DNA of 64,000 nucleotides. It comes from Dyadobacter bucti. Its GTDB lineage: Bacteria > Bacteroidota > Bacteroidia > Cytophagales > Spirosomataceae. The DNA is taken from NCBI RefSeq assembly GCF_005869225.1, contig NZ_SWFP01000002.1, positions 930,001 to 994,000 of the forward strand. Direction: 5' to 3'. Of the stretch, positions 34,606 through 44,205 are shown in pieces; the first letter of the stretch is position 1, and every line of letters starts with the position of its first letter. Position numbers and translations under genes: made by a program. The notes under the pieces were generated by a model. The model did not search any database and was not told where the DNA came from. It worked only from the letters and a program-made list of their open reading frames with translations.

Positions 34606-35277
34606 ATGAATTCAAAGGCGATTACTTCCCGGCAAGAAGACCCCATTTTGTCCCGTCCGATGGAACCTGTAGAGGATAGCGGGGGCTCCGGGATGGCAGA
34701 ATTTCAGGATGACGAGTTTTTCATCCGGTCTGCGCTTCGAAGCGATCCCAAGGTTGGCGTTGAGTTGTTGTACAGCCGCTACTACTCCGCATTGTGCACA
34801 CACGCGATCAAGTTCGTCGGGTCCCGGGAAATTGCGGAAGATATCGTTTCCGATATTTTCTACCGGTTCTATTCCGGCCGGATATTCGAGCGCGTAACCA
34901 CTTCCTATCGCGCCTACCTTTTCCGGACCGTCCGCAACCAGGGATACAATTACCTCAAATGGGAATCGGCGAAGAAAATACCGATGGAGGACAGTTTCGA
35001 CCTGACGAGCAGCGAATCCCAGCAACCGGACAACATTACCCAATATGAAGAACTGTACCAGGATGTAGAAAAGGCGATCGCTACGCTGCCGCTCAGGCAG
35101 AGGAGTATTTACCTGCTCTTTCATTTTGAAGGAAAATCGGTAAAGGAAATCGCGCTCGAATTGTCCATATCCGCCCGTACCGCAGAGGTACAGGTGTACC
35201 GTGCCCGCAATACCGTCCGGGCGCTGATCCGCAACAAATGGTTTATTTCAATTCTGATAGCTCTGACGATCCTGTAA
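34606..35277 (+). CDS. ECF sigma-70 factor (module B)
   Basis: The 223-residue sigma factor has region 2 at about 55-125 (GVELLYSRYYSALCTHAIKFVGSREIAEDIVSDIFYRFYS) and region 4 at about 155-205 (LPLRQRSIYLLFHFEGKSVKEIALELSISARTAEVQVYRARNTVRALI). It has an N-terminal extension of about 40 residues before region 2 and a strongly hydrophobic C-terminal end (WFISILIALTIL). It heads the rightward module with FecR, SusC, SusD, GxGYxYP and beta-helix genes, and presumably activates them. Confidence 0.93.
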   Translation: MNSKAITSRQEDPILSRPMEPVEDSGGSGMAEFQDDEFFIRSALRSDPKVGVELLYSRYYSALCTHAIKFVGSREIAEDIVSDIFYRFYSGRIFERVTTSYRAYLFRTVRNQGYNYLKWESAKKIPMEDSFDLTSSESQQPDNITQYEELYQDVEKAIATLPLRQRSIYLLFHFEGKSVKEIALELSISARTAEVQVYRARNTVRALIRNKWFISILIALTIL

Positions 35278-35338
35278 AATACTGACTAACAGCATAAGTC
35301 TTCACCAAAAACTTGTCTGTTTTCCCAACAACTTATAT

Positions 35339-36349
35339 ATGAATACCAATATCACAAGAGAACTATTGTTTGACCACTTTAACGGGAGCGTGTCGGCACG
35401 ACAGCGACGGCTCATTGATGAGTGGGTCAAAAAACCGGAAAATGCAGAATTGTTTTACAAATACCTGATGGAATGGGAATTGTCCCGCCCGCAATATCAT
35501 GTCGATTTACAGAAAGGCATCGAAGCGTTCAGGGAACGGGATAAAAAAGCACAAACCGGAAACCCGGAAACTGTATTAGTTACCCGCGCATTTGTAAACA
35601 ACAAACGGCAGCTCTGGCTCGCCGCGGCTTGGGTTGTTGCTGTTTTGGGCTTTCTCGGATGGTTTTTTCAAAATCAATTGCTGTACAAAAACCTGTCGAC
35701 CGGACCCGGCGAGATCCAAACCTGGACGCTTGAAGACGGAAGCAGCGTTAGCCTGAATGCCAATTCTGAACTGACGGTGCCGAGGTGGGGGTTTGGAAGC
35801 AATGCCGCGAGGGAGGTATATCTGACAGGAGAAGCTGAATTTTCGGTAACCCACAAAACCAATGGTGAAAGTTTCATTGTGAAAACACGCGACCATGTAG
35901 ATGTGATCGTGCTGGGGACCCAGTTTACGGTGTACAGCCGGCCTGATAAAACGGAAATTTCCCTGAATAAAGGCAAAGTGCAGGTACAGCATCAGACCGG
36001 GTTAAAAAGGGAGGACCTCATCATGGCACCGGGTGATATGGTTACCCTCAGTAAAAAAGGCCATGTAGAACATAACCGTTTGAAAGAGCCTGCCCAGTAT
36101 GCTGCCTGGAAAGAATCCCGCTTCGTTTTTGACGAAACTTCACTGACCGACATTGCCCGCCTGCTTGAAAACAACTACAGTCTCAGCGTCGAAATCGCTT
36201 CCCCGGAAATAGCAGCACTGACCATTTCGGGCTCTTTCAAGGCCCAGGACCAATATGAACTTATCAATTCAATATGCCGGATACTGGATATCCGGTACAA
36301 AATCAAAGGCAAAAAGGTGATCTTTTCAGCAGAAACAAAACCCGAATAA
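35339..36349 (+). CDS. FecR-family anti-sigma factor (module B)
   Basis: The 336-residue protein has an N-terminal sigma-interacting region (SARQRRLIDEWVKKPENAELFYKYLMEWE), a membrane helix at about 88-108 (LWLAAAWVVAVLGFLGWF), a periplasmic FecR domain (WTLEDGSSVSLNANSELTVPRWGF, EVYLTGEAEFSVTH) and a C-terminal DUF4974 domain (FVFDETSLTDIARLLENNYSLSVEI). Its order between sigma and SusC matches module A. Sequence similarity to the module A FecR is only at the family level. Confidence 0.94.
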   Translation: MNTNITRELLFDHFNGSVSARQRRLIDEWVKKPENAELFYKYLMEWELSRPQYHVDLQKGIEAFRERDKKAQTGNPETVLVTRAFVNNKRQLWLAAAWVVAVLGFLGWFFQNQLLYKNLSTGPGEIQTWTLEDGSSVSLNANSELTVPRWGFGSNAAREVYLTGEAEFSVTHKTNGESFIVKTRDHVDVIVLGTQFTVYSRPDKTEISLNKGKVQVQHQTGLKREDLIMAPGDMVTLSKKGHVEHNRLKEPAQYAAWKESRFVFDETSLTDIARLLENNYSLSVEIASPEIAALTISGSFKAQDQYELINSICRILDIRYKIKGKKVIFSAETKPE

Positions 36350-36394
36350 CCCCCGCCATAAACGCATCAAGCATATTCCTAAACCTGCTTTCAA

Positions 36395-39300
36395 ATGAAA
36401 AAAATTCTGTTTACACTTTTATCGGTCGTCCTTTTTATGCCCGGTTGTCCCGCCCAGACACTGGCCATGCAACCGGTGCCCGAAGTAAGAAAAGAGAACC
36501 CGTCGGCTGTGATGAAACTCTCCGACGTTCTCAGGAAGTTCAAAGACCATTACAAAGTAGATATCATGTTTGCCGACCGGGCCGTAAAAAACAGAACGGT
36601 TGCGGCCTCGGCGATTAAATGGGACGACAAGCTGGAAGCCAACCTTACCCGCATCCTGCCCGGTGCCGGTTTGCAATTTTCCCAGCAAAAAAGCGGGTCT
36701 TATGTAATTGTCGCTGAGCATAAAACACCGGAGACAAAGCCGAAAGAAGATTCTAAAAAAGACAATACCTCTTTGCCTTCGAATGAAGAAAGCAAGGTAC
36801 TGCCTGTAAGGGAAACAAAACAGGGAGCTGCCGTGCAAACCGTTTCCGGAACTGTAAACGATGAAAAAAACGAACCGCTGCCGGGAGTAAGCGTGGTAGT
36901 AAAGGGAACCCAGACCGGTACCATTACCGATTCGGAAGGGAAATACAGCCTGGAAATCCCAGATGAGTACAGTATTCTTGTATTCTCTTATGTAGGTTAT
37001 CTGCACCAGGAAATCGGTCCGAAAAGCCAGAGTGTCCTGAACATTACATTGCTCGCCGACAACAAAGCGCTGGAAGAAGTAGTAGTGGTAGGCTACGGAA
37101 GCCAGAAAAAAGCCAGCGTCACAGGGTCGATTGCGACGGTTAAAAATCAGGATCTGGTAAAATCGCCGGCCGCAAGCCTTGCCAATGCTCTGGCTGGCCG
37201 TCTGCCAGGCCTCGTGTCCAAGCAAACCAGCGGGCAGCCGGGTTATGACCAGGCCAATATCAATATCCGGAATTTTGGACGTGCACTCATCATCGTTGAT
37301 GGTACCGAGCAGCCTTTCAATAATATCGACCCCAATGAAGTTGAATCGATTTCCATTCTCAAAGATGCTTCGGCAGCGATCTACGGAGCCCGGGCAGGAA
37401 ATGGCGTAGTCCTGGTCACCACCAAAAGAGGGACGACCGGGAAACCAAAGATTTCATTGAACACTACGCTCACCAACCAATCCTATACCAATTTTCCAGA
37501 GCCCGTGAACGCAGGCCAGTATGCAACCTTGTACCGGGAAATTCAGCTCAATTCGGGAATTCCGGAAAATGCAACCAAGTACTCCGAGGCCGATATTGCC
37601 AAGTTTTATGCAGGCAACGATCCGCAGTACCCTAATACCAATTGGTTTAACGAGATCATGCGCAAGCAGGCGCCCCAGCAACAATACAATATGACCGTCA
37701 GCGGCGGCAATGAAAAAGTGAAATACTATACTTTTCTGGGTTTTGTGAACCAGGACGGAATGTTCAAAGGTGACAATACCGGGTACAAACGCTTCAATGT
37801 GCGTTCCAATGTGGATGTAAACCTTACCAAGCAACTCACACTTTCTCTTGACCTTTCCGGCATACGCGAAAACACCAGACAATCCAACCGCCCGGCTTCC
37901 GAGGAATGGTTCTGGATGGATTTCTTCGACAGTACCCCCACTTCCCCCTCTTCTTTCCCTGATCCAACCAAGGTACCGCATATCAGCCCGGGCCCGTTCA
38001 ACGCGATCATCAATACACATGAAGATCTGGGCGGATACCATAAGGTTTTCAAAACCACTATCAATGGCTCGGCCAGGCTGAACTACGATGTAAAAGCGGT
38101 ACAGGGACTAAGTTTTAGACTGAGAATGAATTACTTCCAGATCCAGGAGGAACAAAAAAGATGGACAAAACAAAACGATATATGGGACTATGATTACACT
38201 GCTGACAAATATTCGTTGTACGGAAAGTCATCCCCGACTTCACTGAACCAGTCGTACTATACTAATCAGATTTTTACCGGCCAGCTTTCGGCGAACTATG
38301 AACGTACATTCCGGAATGCGCATACTTTCAGCGGCTTACTGCTTTTTGAAGCCATTGATTACAATACCAAAAACTTCTCCGCCTACCGGGAAAACTACAT
38401 TACCAGCTCCATCGATCAGCTTTTTGCGGGCGGTACCCTCAACCAGCAGGCCAACGGAAGTGCGGCTGTGAGCGGCAGGGCGAGTTTTGTGGGCAGGCTC
38501 AATTATGGTTTCAAAGACAAATACCTGGCCGAAGTAACGATGCGTTACGACGGCTCCCCCAACTTTCCGAAAAGCAAAAGATGGGGCCTGTTTCCGAGTG
38601 TATCGGCAGGATGGAGGATATCGGAAGAAGCATTTTTCAGGAATAACGTGACCTGGATGGATAACCTCAAACTGCGCGGGGGCGTGAGCCGGACCGGCTT
38701 CGACGATATCGGTGCATTTCAATATCTTACGGGCTTCCAGTTTGCAGGATTTAATGTAGTAGGTGGCAAGGAAGTACCCGGCCTCACCACCACCGGACTG
38801 GCCAATACCAATATTACCTGGGAAACGATGACGCTTTCCAATATCGGCCTGGAAGCATCTGTATTTAACGGAAAAATTTATACAGAAATCGACCTTTTCA
38901 GCCGTCTGCGTGAGAATATGCTGGGAACGCGTGTAGCTTCACTTCCAAATACTTTCGGAGCTTCGTTGCCGAGTGAAAATATCAACAGCCAGCGGGCACG
39001 CGGGTTCGAGATCCTGCTGGGACACAGAGGCAATGCCGGCGAGTTCAAATACGATATCAGTGGAAATGTCTCTTATTCCCGCTCACGCTGGGTGCATTTC
39101 GATGAGGTGGAATATACCGATCCCGACGATATCAGGCTCAGAAAGCGCTCCGGTCAATGGACAGACGTGTACAATGCCTACCAATCCGACGGGCTTTTTA
39201 CGTCAGCGGAAGAGATCAATTCCCTCGGTTACAATATGGACGGAAAAGACAATACCACCCTGCACCCCGGCGACATCAAGATCCGCGACCTGAACAACGA

Positions 39301-39832
39301 CGTCATCATCGACTGGCGTGATGTAACCACCATTGGCAGCGGCGGTACGCCCCATATCATGTACGGGATCAATTTGAATTTGCGTTACAAAAACTTCGAT
39401 TTCAGCGCGCTGGCGCAGGGTTCTGCTGATTATTATGTGCAGCTGCAAGCCGGGAATATCAACCTGGACGGGGTAAGAACGCCTTATAAAGTGATATGGG
39501 AAGAAAGATGGACGCCGGAAAACAACGACCGGAACGCCATCATCCCGCGCCAGACGCTGGGTCAGGTGACCAACAACTGGAACTCTGATTTCTGGTATAA
39601 AAATGCGTCTTATGTAAGGTTGAAAAACGTCCAGCTCGGCTATACTTTGAACCAGCGTTTTATCAAAAAAATCGGTGTGGAACAAGCCAGACTATTGTTG
39701 ACAGGCGCCAATTTATTCTCCATCAATCCATTGCAAAAATATGGTCTCGACCCCGAATCGCCGGACGCGACAAGAGGATGGAGCTACCCGATCCAGAAAA
39801 CAGTTTCCGTTGGCATTAACCTCACATTGTAA
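36395..39832 (+). CDS. SusC/RagA TonB-linked outer-membrane protein with STN domain (module B)
   Basis: The 1145-residue transporter has a signal peptide (cleaved near CPAQT), an STN domain (about 38-110), a Lys/Glu/Ser-rich linker (about 112-145) that is longer than in module A, a carboxypeptidase-like domain (PLPGVSVVVKGTQTGTITDSEGKY), a plug (VVVVGYGSQKKASVTGSIATV) and a barrel ending VGINLTL. It lies 45 bp after FecR and 18 bp before SusD. The linker could give the STN domain greater reach to FecR. Confidence 0.95.
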   Translation: MKKILFTLLSVVLFMPGCPAQTLAMQPVPEVRKENPSAVMKLSDVLRKFKDHYKVDIMFADRAVKNRTVAASAIKWDDKLEANLTRILPGAGLQFSQQKSGSYVIVAEHKTPETKPKEDSKKDNTSLPSNEESKVLPVRETKQGAAVQTVSGTVNDEKNEPLPGVSVVVKGTQTGTITDSEGKYSLEIPDEYSILVFSYVGYLHQEIGPKSQSVLNITLLADNKALEEVVVVGYGSQKKASVTGSIATVKNQDLVKSPAASLANALAGRLPGLVSKQTSGQPGYDQANINIRNFGRALIIVDGTEQPFNNIDPNEVESISILKDASAAIYGARAGNGVVLVTTKRGTTGKPKISLNTTLTNQSYTNFPEPVNAGQYATLYREIQLNSGIPENATKYSEADIAKFYAGNDPQYPNTNWFNEIMRKQAPQQQYNMTVSGGNEKVKYYTFLGFVNQDGMFKGDNTGYKRFNVRSNVDVNLTKQLTLSLDLSGIRENTRQSNRPASEEWFWMDFFDSTPTSPSSFPDPTKVPHISPGPFNAIINTHEDLGGYHKVFKTTINGSARLNYDVKAVQGLSFRLRMNYFQIQEEQKRWTKQNDIWDYDYTADKYSLYGKSSPTSLNQSYYTNQIFTGQLSANYERTFRNAHTFSGLLLFEAIDYNTKNFSAYRENYITSSIDQLFAGGTLNQQANGSAAVSGRASFVGRLNYGFKDKYLAEVTMRYDGSPNFPKSKRWGLFPSVSAGWRISEEAFFRNNVTWMDNLKLRGGVSRTGFDDIGAFQYLTGFQFAGFNVVGGKEVPGLTTTGLANTNITWETMTLSNIGLEASVFNGKIYTEIDLFSRLRENMLGTRVASLPNTFGASLPSENINSQRARGFEILLGHRGNAGEFKYDISGNVSYSRSRWVHFDEVEYTDPDDIRLRKRSGQWTDVYNAYQSDGLFTSAEEINSLGYNMDGKDNTTLHPGDIKIRDLNNDVIIDWRDVTTIGSGGTPHIMYGINLNLRYKNFDFSALAQGSADYYVQLQAGNINLDGVRTPYKVIWEERWTPENNDRNAIIPRQTLGQVTNNWNSDFWYKNASYVRLKNVQLGYTLNQRFIKKIGVEQARLLLTGANLFSINPLQKYGLDPESPDATRGWSYPIQKTVSVGINLTL

Positions 39833-39850
39833 TTTCAAAATCGCAACATC

Positions 39851-41611
39851 ATGAAGTTCAGACATGTATTTATTCTTGCAGCAGCCTTCCTCGCATTATC
39901 CTGCGATCAGGTCCTGGACAAAGCCCCCCTCAATATCATTTCGGAAGATAAAGTCTGGAACGACGCCGTGCTCATTAACGCATACATCGACCGGGTTTAC
40001 GGGGAAATGGATTTTCTGGTCCGCGACGGATCGGGTTTTGAAGAGGTGGACCCTACTTCGGGCCTGGCGGATGAAGGCCGGCAGGGAAGAAACTGGCATC
40101 CCCTGTTTTTTAGATGGAAAGCCGGATTGTTGGATAAAGACGGCGGCCTGCTCGAACTCTGGCCTTATGAAACCATCCGCAAAACCAATGAATTTCTGGA
40201 AAAGATCGTCAGTACCAACGCTGTCCCGGAACAGACGAAAAAGCAGCTTTCTGCCAGGATCCGCTATGCACGGGCACTGATCTATTTTAATATGGTAAAA
40301 AGGTATGGAGGAATTCCCGTGATCACGCGGGCGCAGCAGATCGATGACAGTTACGAAGAATTATTTGTAAAAAGGAACAAAGAAGCCGAAGTCTACGACT
40401 TCATTCTTTCGGAAATGGATGGCATCGTGGCAGACCTCCCCGCCTCCTACCCCGCCGCAGAAATCGGTTATCCTACCAAATACGCGGCCCTGGCCCTGAA
40501 AAGCCGTGCAGCCATGTTTGCAGCCAGTATTGCAAGCTGGGGTAAAGTGGAAATCGACGGGCTGGTAGGCGTGCCAGCGGCAGACGCGCAACGTTTCTGG
40601 CAGGCATCCTATGATGCTTCCAAACAGATCATAGAATCGAAGGCTTTTTCTCTTTACAATAAATTACCCGACAATAAATCTGAAAACTTCCGCCAGCTTT
40701 TTTTGGATGAAAACAATAGTGAAGTGATTTTTTCCAAACAGCTCACCGGCGTGAATGTCGGTAGCAATTATGATCTTTTCATGTCGCCATTCCAGTTCTG
40801 TCCGGGCTGGGGAGGTTCCAATACCTCTGTTTATCTGGAAATGGTGGAGTCTTTTGAAAATGTGGACGGTACTCCGGGGACATTGGACAAAGCGCTGGCC
40901 ACCAGCAAACCCTGGAACCTCACAGAACTTTTTGCAAAAAAAGATCCGCGCTTTTTCGCGACCATTTACTTTGAAGGAGATATGTGGAAAGGGGAAGCCA
41001 TTGAAAACTGGGGAGGCATCATTACCCCGGCGGGAGCCAAAATCACCAGCGGATTTTATGAAGGACGTTCCGCACAGGGCAGGTCGTTTTCGGCAGGCGG
41101 ATATGCAGGCGGGCAAATGACAGGTTTTAATGTAAAAAAATACCTGGACGACAAACTGATACCGGTCGACCAGGGCAAAACATCGGTTGACTTCATCGTT
41201 TTCCGTTACGGAGAAATCCTGCTGAATTTTGCGGAAGCGGCTTTCGAACTGAACAAACCTGCCGAAGCCCTGGATGCGATCAACCAGCTCCGCAGCCGGG
41301 CGGGAATTAAAGCCCTGGCCGCAGCCACCCGCGAAAATATCCGCCACGAAAGGAAAGTCGAGCTGGCTTTTGAAAACCACCGCTGGTGGGACCTGCGCAG
41401 GTGGAGAATTGCCGAAGAAGCTATAACCCGCAAATTCACAGGAATTTACACCTTTTATGACGTAACCTCAGGCAAATTCAAAATTGAGCTAAACCCTGAC
41501 GCCATGGCCGGCACGCCGTCCAGCTTCCAGGCCAAGCATTACTACCTGCCCATTACCCCAGGCCGCATCGCCAACAACCCGAATCTCGGCCCGGAAAACC
41601 CGGGGTATTGA
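39851..41611 (+). CDS. SusD/RagB-family outer-membrane lipoprotein (module B)
   Basis: The 586-residue protein has the lipobox LALSC (Cys18) and the SusD fold with ALIYFNMVKRYGGIPVITRA and the C-terminal IRHERKVELAFENHRWWDLRRW block. It is about 100 residues longer than the module A SusD, consistent with a different ligand surface. It is followed 21 bp downstream by the GxGYxYP gene, so SusC, SusD and the two putative carbohydrate-active proteins form one operon. Confidence 0.95.
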   Translation: MKFRHVFILAAAFLALSCDQVLDKAPLNIISEDKVWNDAVLINAYIDRVYGEMDFLVRDGSGFEEVDPTSGLADEGRQGRNWHPLFFRWKAGLLDKDGGLLELWPYETIRKTNEFLEKIVSTNAVPEQTKKQLSARIRYARALIYFNMVKRYGGIPVITRAQQIDDSYEELFVKRNKEAEVYDFILSEMDGIVADLPASYPAAEIGYPTKYAALALKSRAAMFAASIASWGKVEIDGLVGVPAADAQRFWQASYDASKQIIESKAFSLYNKLPDNKSENFRQLFLDENNSEVIFSKQLTGVNVGSNYDLFMSPFQFCPGWGGSNTSVYLEMVESFENVDGTPGTLDKALATSKPWNLTELFAKKDPRFFATIYFEGDMWKGEAIENWGGIITPAGAKITSGFYEGRSAQGRSFSAGGYAGGQMTGFNVKKYLDDKLIPVDQGKTSVDFIVFRYGEILLNFAEAAFELNKPAEALDAINQLRSRAGIKALAAATRENIRHERKVELAFENHRWWDLRRWRIAEEAITRKFTGIYTFYDVTSGKFKIELNPDAMAGTPSSFQAKHYYLPITPGRIANNPNLGPENPGY

Positions 41612-41632
41612 TATCACCTAAAACATACCAAC

Positions 41633-44200
41633 ATGAAATTTCCTTTTCGATCGTTGATCATGGCTGCAATGCTGGCCGTGATCAACCAGAAGCTCTCTGC
41701 CCAGACTATTTTCCCCAGGGCAGCTGCCACGCCGGACTCCGCCATTTCCCACATTAATATCAATGGAAAAACCTTTCATGAAATTTTCACGGTAATGTCG
41801 TTGCAGGGAAATGTGAACCGTACCAAGCCGAGGATTTTCGTGGTTGGCAACGGAATCGTCGAGGCGGTGAATTACACCTCTACCCAATACTGGCTAGATA
41901 AGCTGACCGGTTATACCAAAACCGAATACATCAATATTTACAGTCTGATCGACGACTTCTCAGCGGATATCAGCGGCTGCGTATTGTATCACCCTGCCGT
42001 GTTTACATATCCTGTTGGCGGATTTTACCCGCCGGGTTTTCAGGTAAGCGATGATAACCTGGCCAAGATCAATGTTACTACCATGCTGGCCGCAAAGCAC
42101 AATGCCGTGATCCTTACCGAAGCCCAGCGAAACGAACTGATCACCAATTACGGTCTTACTTTGCCCATACTTGCCGATTCCCGAAACCTCGCCTCCGACT
42201 GGCTGGGGTTGTATACCTGGGCCATGACCAACCTGGCACCCGACCTGCGGACCGACATTACCAATCATCTTTCTCACTTTTGCCTGGGCACGCTGGATTA
42301 TATTATTTCACAAAAAATATTTACGTATAACAATTACCGTGGTACAAAAACGTCTGCTATCGAAGCGATGGAACAGGCCTTTCTGGACATCTCCCCGCCC
42401 AATTCACCGGTGATCGGTGTGTGGTATCTGCAATCGGATGAGGGAAGTTTTGTACAGAAAATTACGGAAAACGGGAAATTCATGACAGTGACTTATGAAT
42501 CATTCAATCTGAGCTGGAGTACCGGTTTGCCGTTAGCAACTCTTCCCGTCCAGCCCCGCCGCAGCCTTACTTTCGACCCGGCGAAAGTATACCTTTCAAT
42601 AACCCGGACGGACGGAGACAATATGTCGTTCCTCGACAGGGTATTCCCCGGAAACTTCGATCATGCCTCGCGTACCGACTATCCCACGGGCTGGGAAATG
42701 CTGAGCACGGTCAACGAGCTCAACCCGACCGTAGCAGCCTACTATTACGATAATATTGAAAATTCCAATTTTGTGACACCCGTTTCCGGCGTCGGTTACA
42801 CGGCTCCGCTGCTTCCCCAGGAATTCAGGCAAACTTTCATGGAACAAAGCGATCAGTATATGCTCGATACCGACTGCCGGGTAGTGAGGACTTTATGGCA
42901 GGATTTCAAGCAGGCTTTGCCTTATAGTTATCTCAAAAATACAAAGGGAATACTTGTGGGTTACAATGTGGGCGATGTTTCTGTTGCCAATAATGCCAGT
43001 GCCAATATGATCGCCTGCGGCAAAGCTTTTATGAAAACCTATGATATTTCCGAGCTTTCCAACATCAAAAATTACTCAGGTACAACACCTGCATTTTTCA
43101 ATGTCAGCGTGTCAAGCATGGCCGTCAACGACATTGTTACGCAGCTCAATACCCTGCCTTCCCATTTTGAAGTGGTAACGCCGGAGGAACTGGTCGATCT
43201 TTATTTACAATACAAAGACGATGAAGGGATTCAATACAAGGATTTTACAGAGATCACCATTGAGCCTACCGAAGACGCCGCGGGAGAGGCCCTGCATTTG
43301 TACGACTATGGATTTTCATCTTTTGATTTTCCCAATCACGCAAGGTTTGCGGATCTGAACAACTTTTTTGTCTACAAACTCTCCCTGGACCCGAATGTTA
43401 CAAGCGTGAGCGTGGACCTGACGATGTATAACAATTACCTGGTACAGGCCGGGCAGGACCCTTTCAACTGGACGGAGGTAACCCGCTCTCCCGCCGACGT
43501 GCACGACGGTACCAACCTCGCCACACATACCTTTGACCTGACACCTTATCTGAATGACAACCATGAAATTTATATCAGGTTTGGCGACGCTTCTCCGACA
43601 GACGGCTGGGGCGGGGCTTTGGTGAAACTGGAACTGACGACCTCCTCCGCTACGCTGCCTGTAAAATTTCTGCCGCTCAAAATCAGCAAATCAGAAACAG
43701 ATGCCAAACTGAGCTGGGGTACAGTTACCGGGCCTACCGACGATTATTTTGAGGTTATGCGCGGCAACAATCCCAAAAAACTTGAATCCATTGGAAAAGT
43801 ATACGCCAAGGATTTCGCCGCGGACGAGACCTTTTACGATTTTACAGATTCAAATCCGCCGGGCGGCAACAATTATTACCGGATCAAGGGAGTGGACAAA
43901 GCGGGTGAAACAACGTTCACAAATATTGTCGCGGCAGGTTTCCATACCATCAGGGAAGCCAGCATTTATCCGAATCCGGCCAAGAGCAGCATTCATTTTG
44001 CATACAAATCGACCCAAAACAATCCAGCCGAAATCATTCTTTTTAATAAAAACGGCATACCTGTTTCAAAAAAGGCTGTCAGCGACAAGGAAGGTCAAAA
44101 TACCTACGAGTTTGGCATTTCCGGTTTGAAGCCCGGCATTTATATGCTGTTGCACAAAAACGGCGCCGGTACTGCCACTTATAAATTCATTAAAGAATAA
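41633..44200 (+). CDS. secreted GxGYxYP-family putative glycosidase with type IX sorting tail
   Basis: The 855-residue protein has a signal peptide (cleaved near LSAQT, residue 24). The GxGYxYP family signature appears as SGVGYTAP (about 385-392), with conserved SITRTDGDN (323-330) earlier. The core family domain spans about 40-560. A galactose-binding-like segment (about 545-665) follows, then a fibronectin-like stretch and a C-terminal T9SS sorting domain (about 785-855) opening with ASIYPNPAKSS. GxGYxYP proteins are predicted glycoside hydrolases of unproven activity. It follows SusD closely and is 5 bp from the next gene. The sorting tail indicates cell-surface display or release. Confidence 0.88.
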   Translation: MKFPFRSLIMAAMLAVINQKLSAQTIFPRAAATPDSAISHININGKTFHEIFTVMSLQGNVNRTKPRIFVVGNGIVEAVNYTSTQYWLDKLTGYTKTEYINIYSLIDDFSADISGCVLYHPAVFTYPVGGFYPPGFQVSDDNLAKINVTTMLAAKHNAVILTEAQRNELITNYGLTLPILADSRNLASDWLGLYTWAMTNLAPDLRTDITNHLSHFCLGTLDYIISQKIFTYNNYRGTKTSAIEAMEQAFLDISPPNSPVIGVWYLQSDEGSFVQKITENGKFMTVTYESFNLSWSTGLPLATLPVQPRRSLTFDPAKVYLSITRTDGDNMSFLDRVFPGNFDHASRTDYPTGWEMLSTVNELNPTVAAYYYDNIENSNFVTPVSGVGYTAPLLPQEFRQTFMEQSDQYMLDTDCRVVRTLWQDFKQALPYSYLKNTKGILVGYNVGDVSVANNASANMIACGKAFMKTYDISELSNIKNYSGTTPAFFNVSVSSMAVNDIVTQLNTLPSHFEVVTPEELVDLYLQYKDDEGIQYKDFTEITIEPTEDAAGEALHLYDYGFSSFDFPNHARFADLNNFFVYKLSLDPNVTSVSVDLTMYNNYLVQAGQDPFNWTEVTRSPADVHDGTNLATHTFDLTPYLNDNHEIYIRFGDASPTDGWGGALVKLELTTSSATLPVKFLPLKISKSETDAKLSWGTVTGPTDDYFEVMRGNNPKKLESIGKVYAKDFAADETFYDFTDSNPPGGNNYYRIKGVDKAGETTFTNIVAAGFHTIREASIYPNPAKSSIHFAYKSTQNNPAEIILFNKNGIPVSKKAVSDKEGQNTYEFGISGLKPGIYMLLHKNGAGTATYKFIKE

Positions 44201-44205
44201 CCCTG

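Noticed and set aside
36274-36618. 114-codon plus-strand frame across the FecR/SusC junction
   Set aside because: It is a shadow frame; both flanking genes are intact in other frames.
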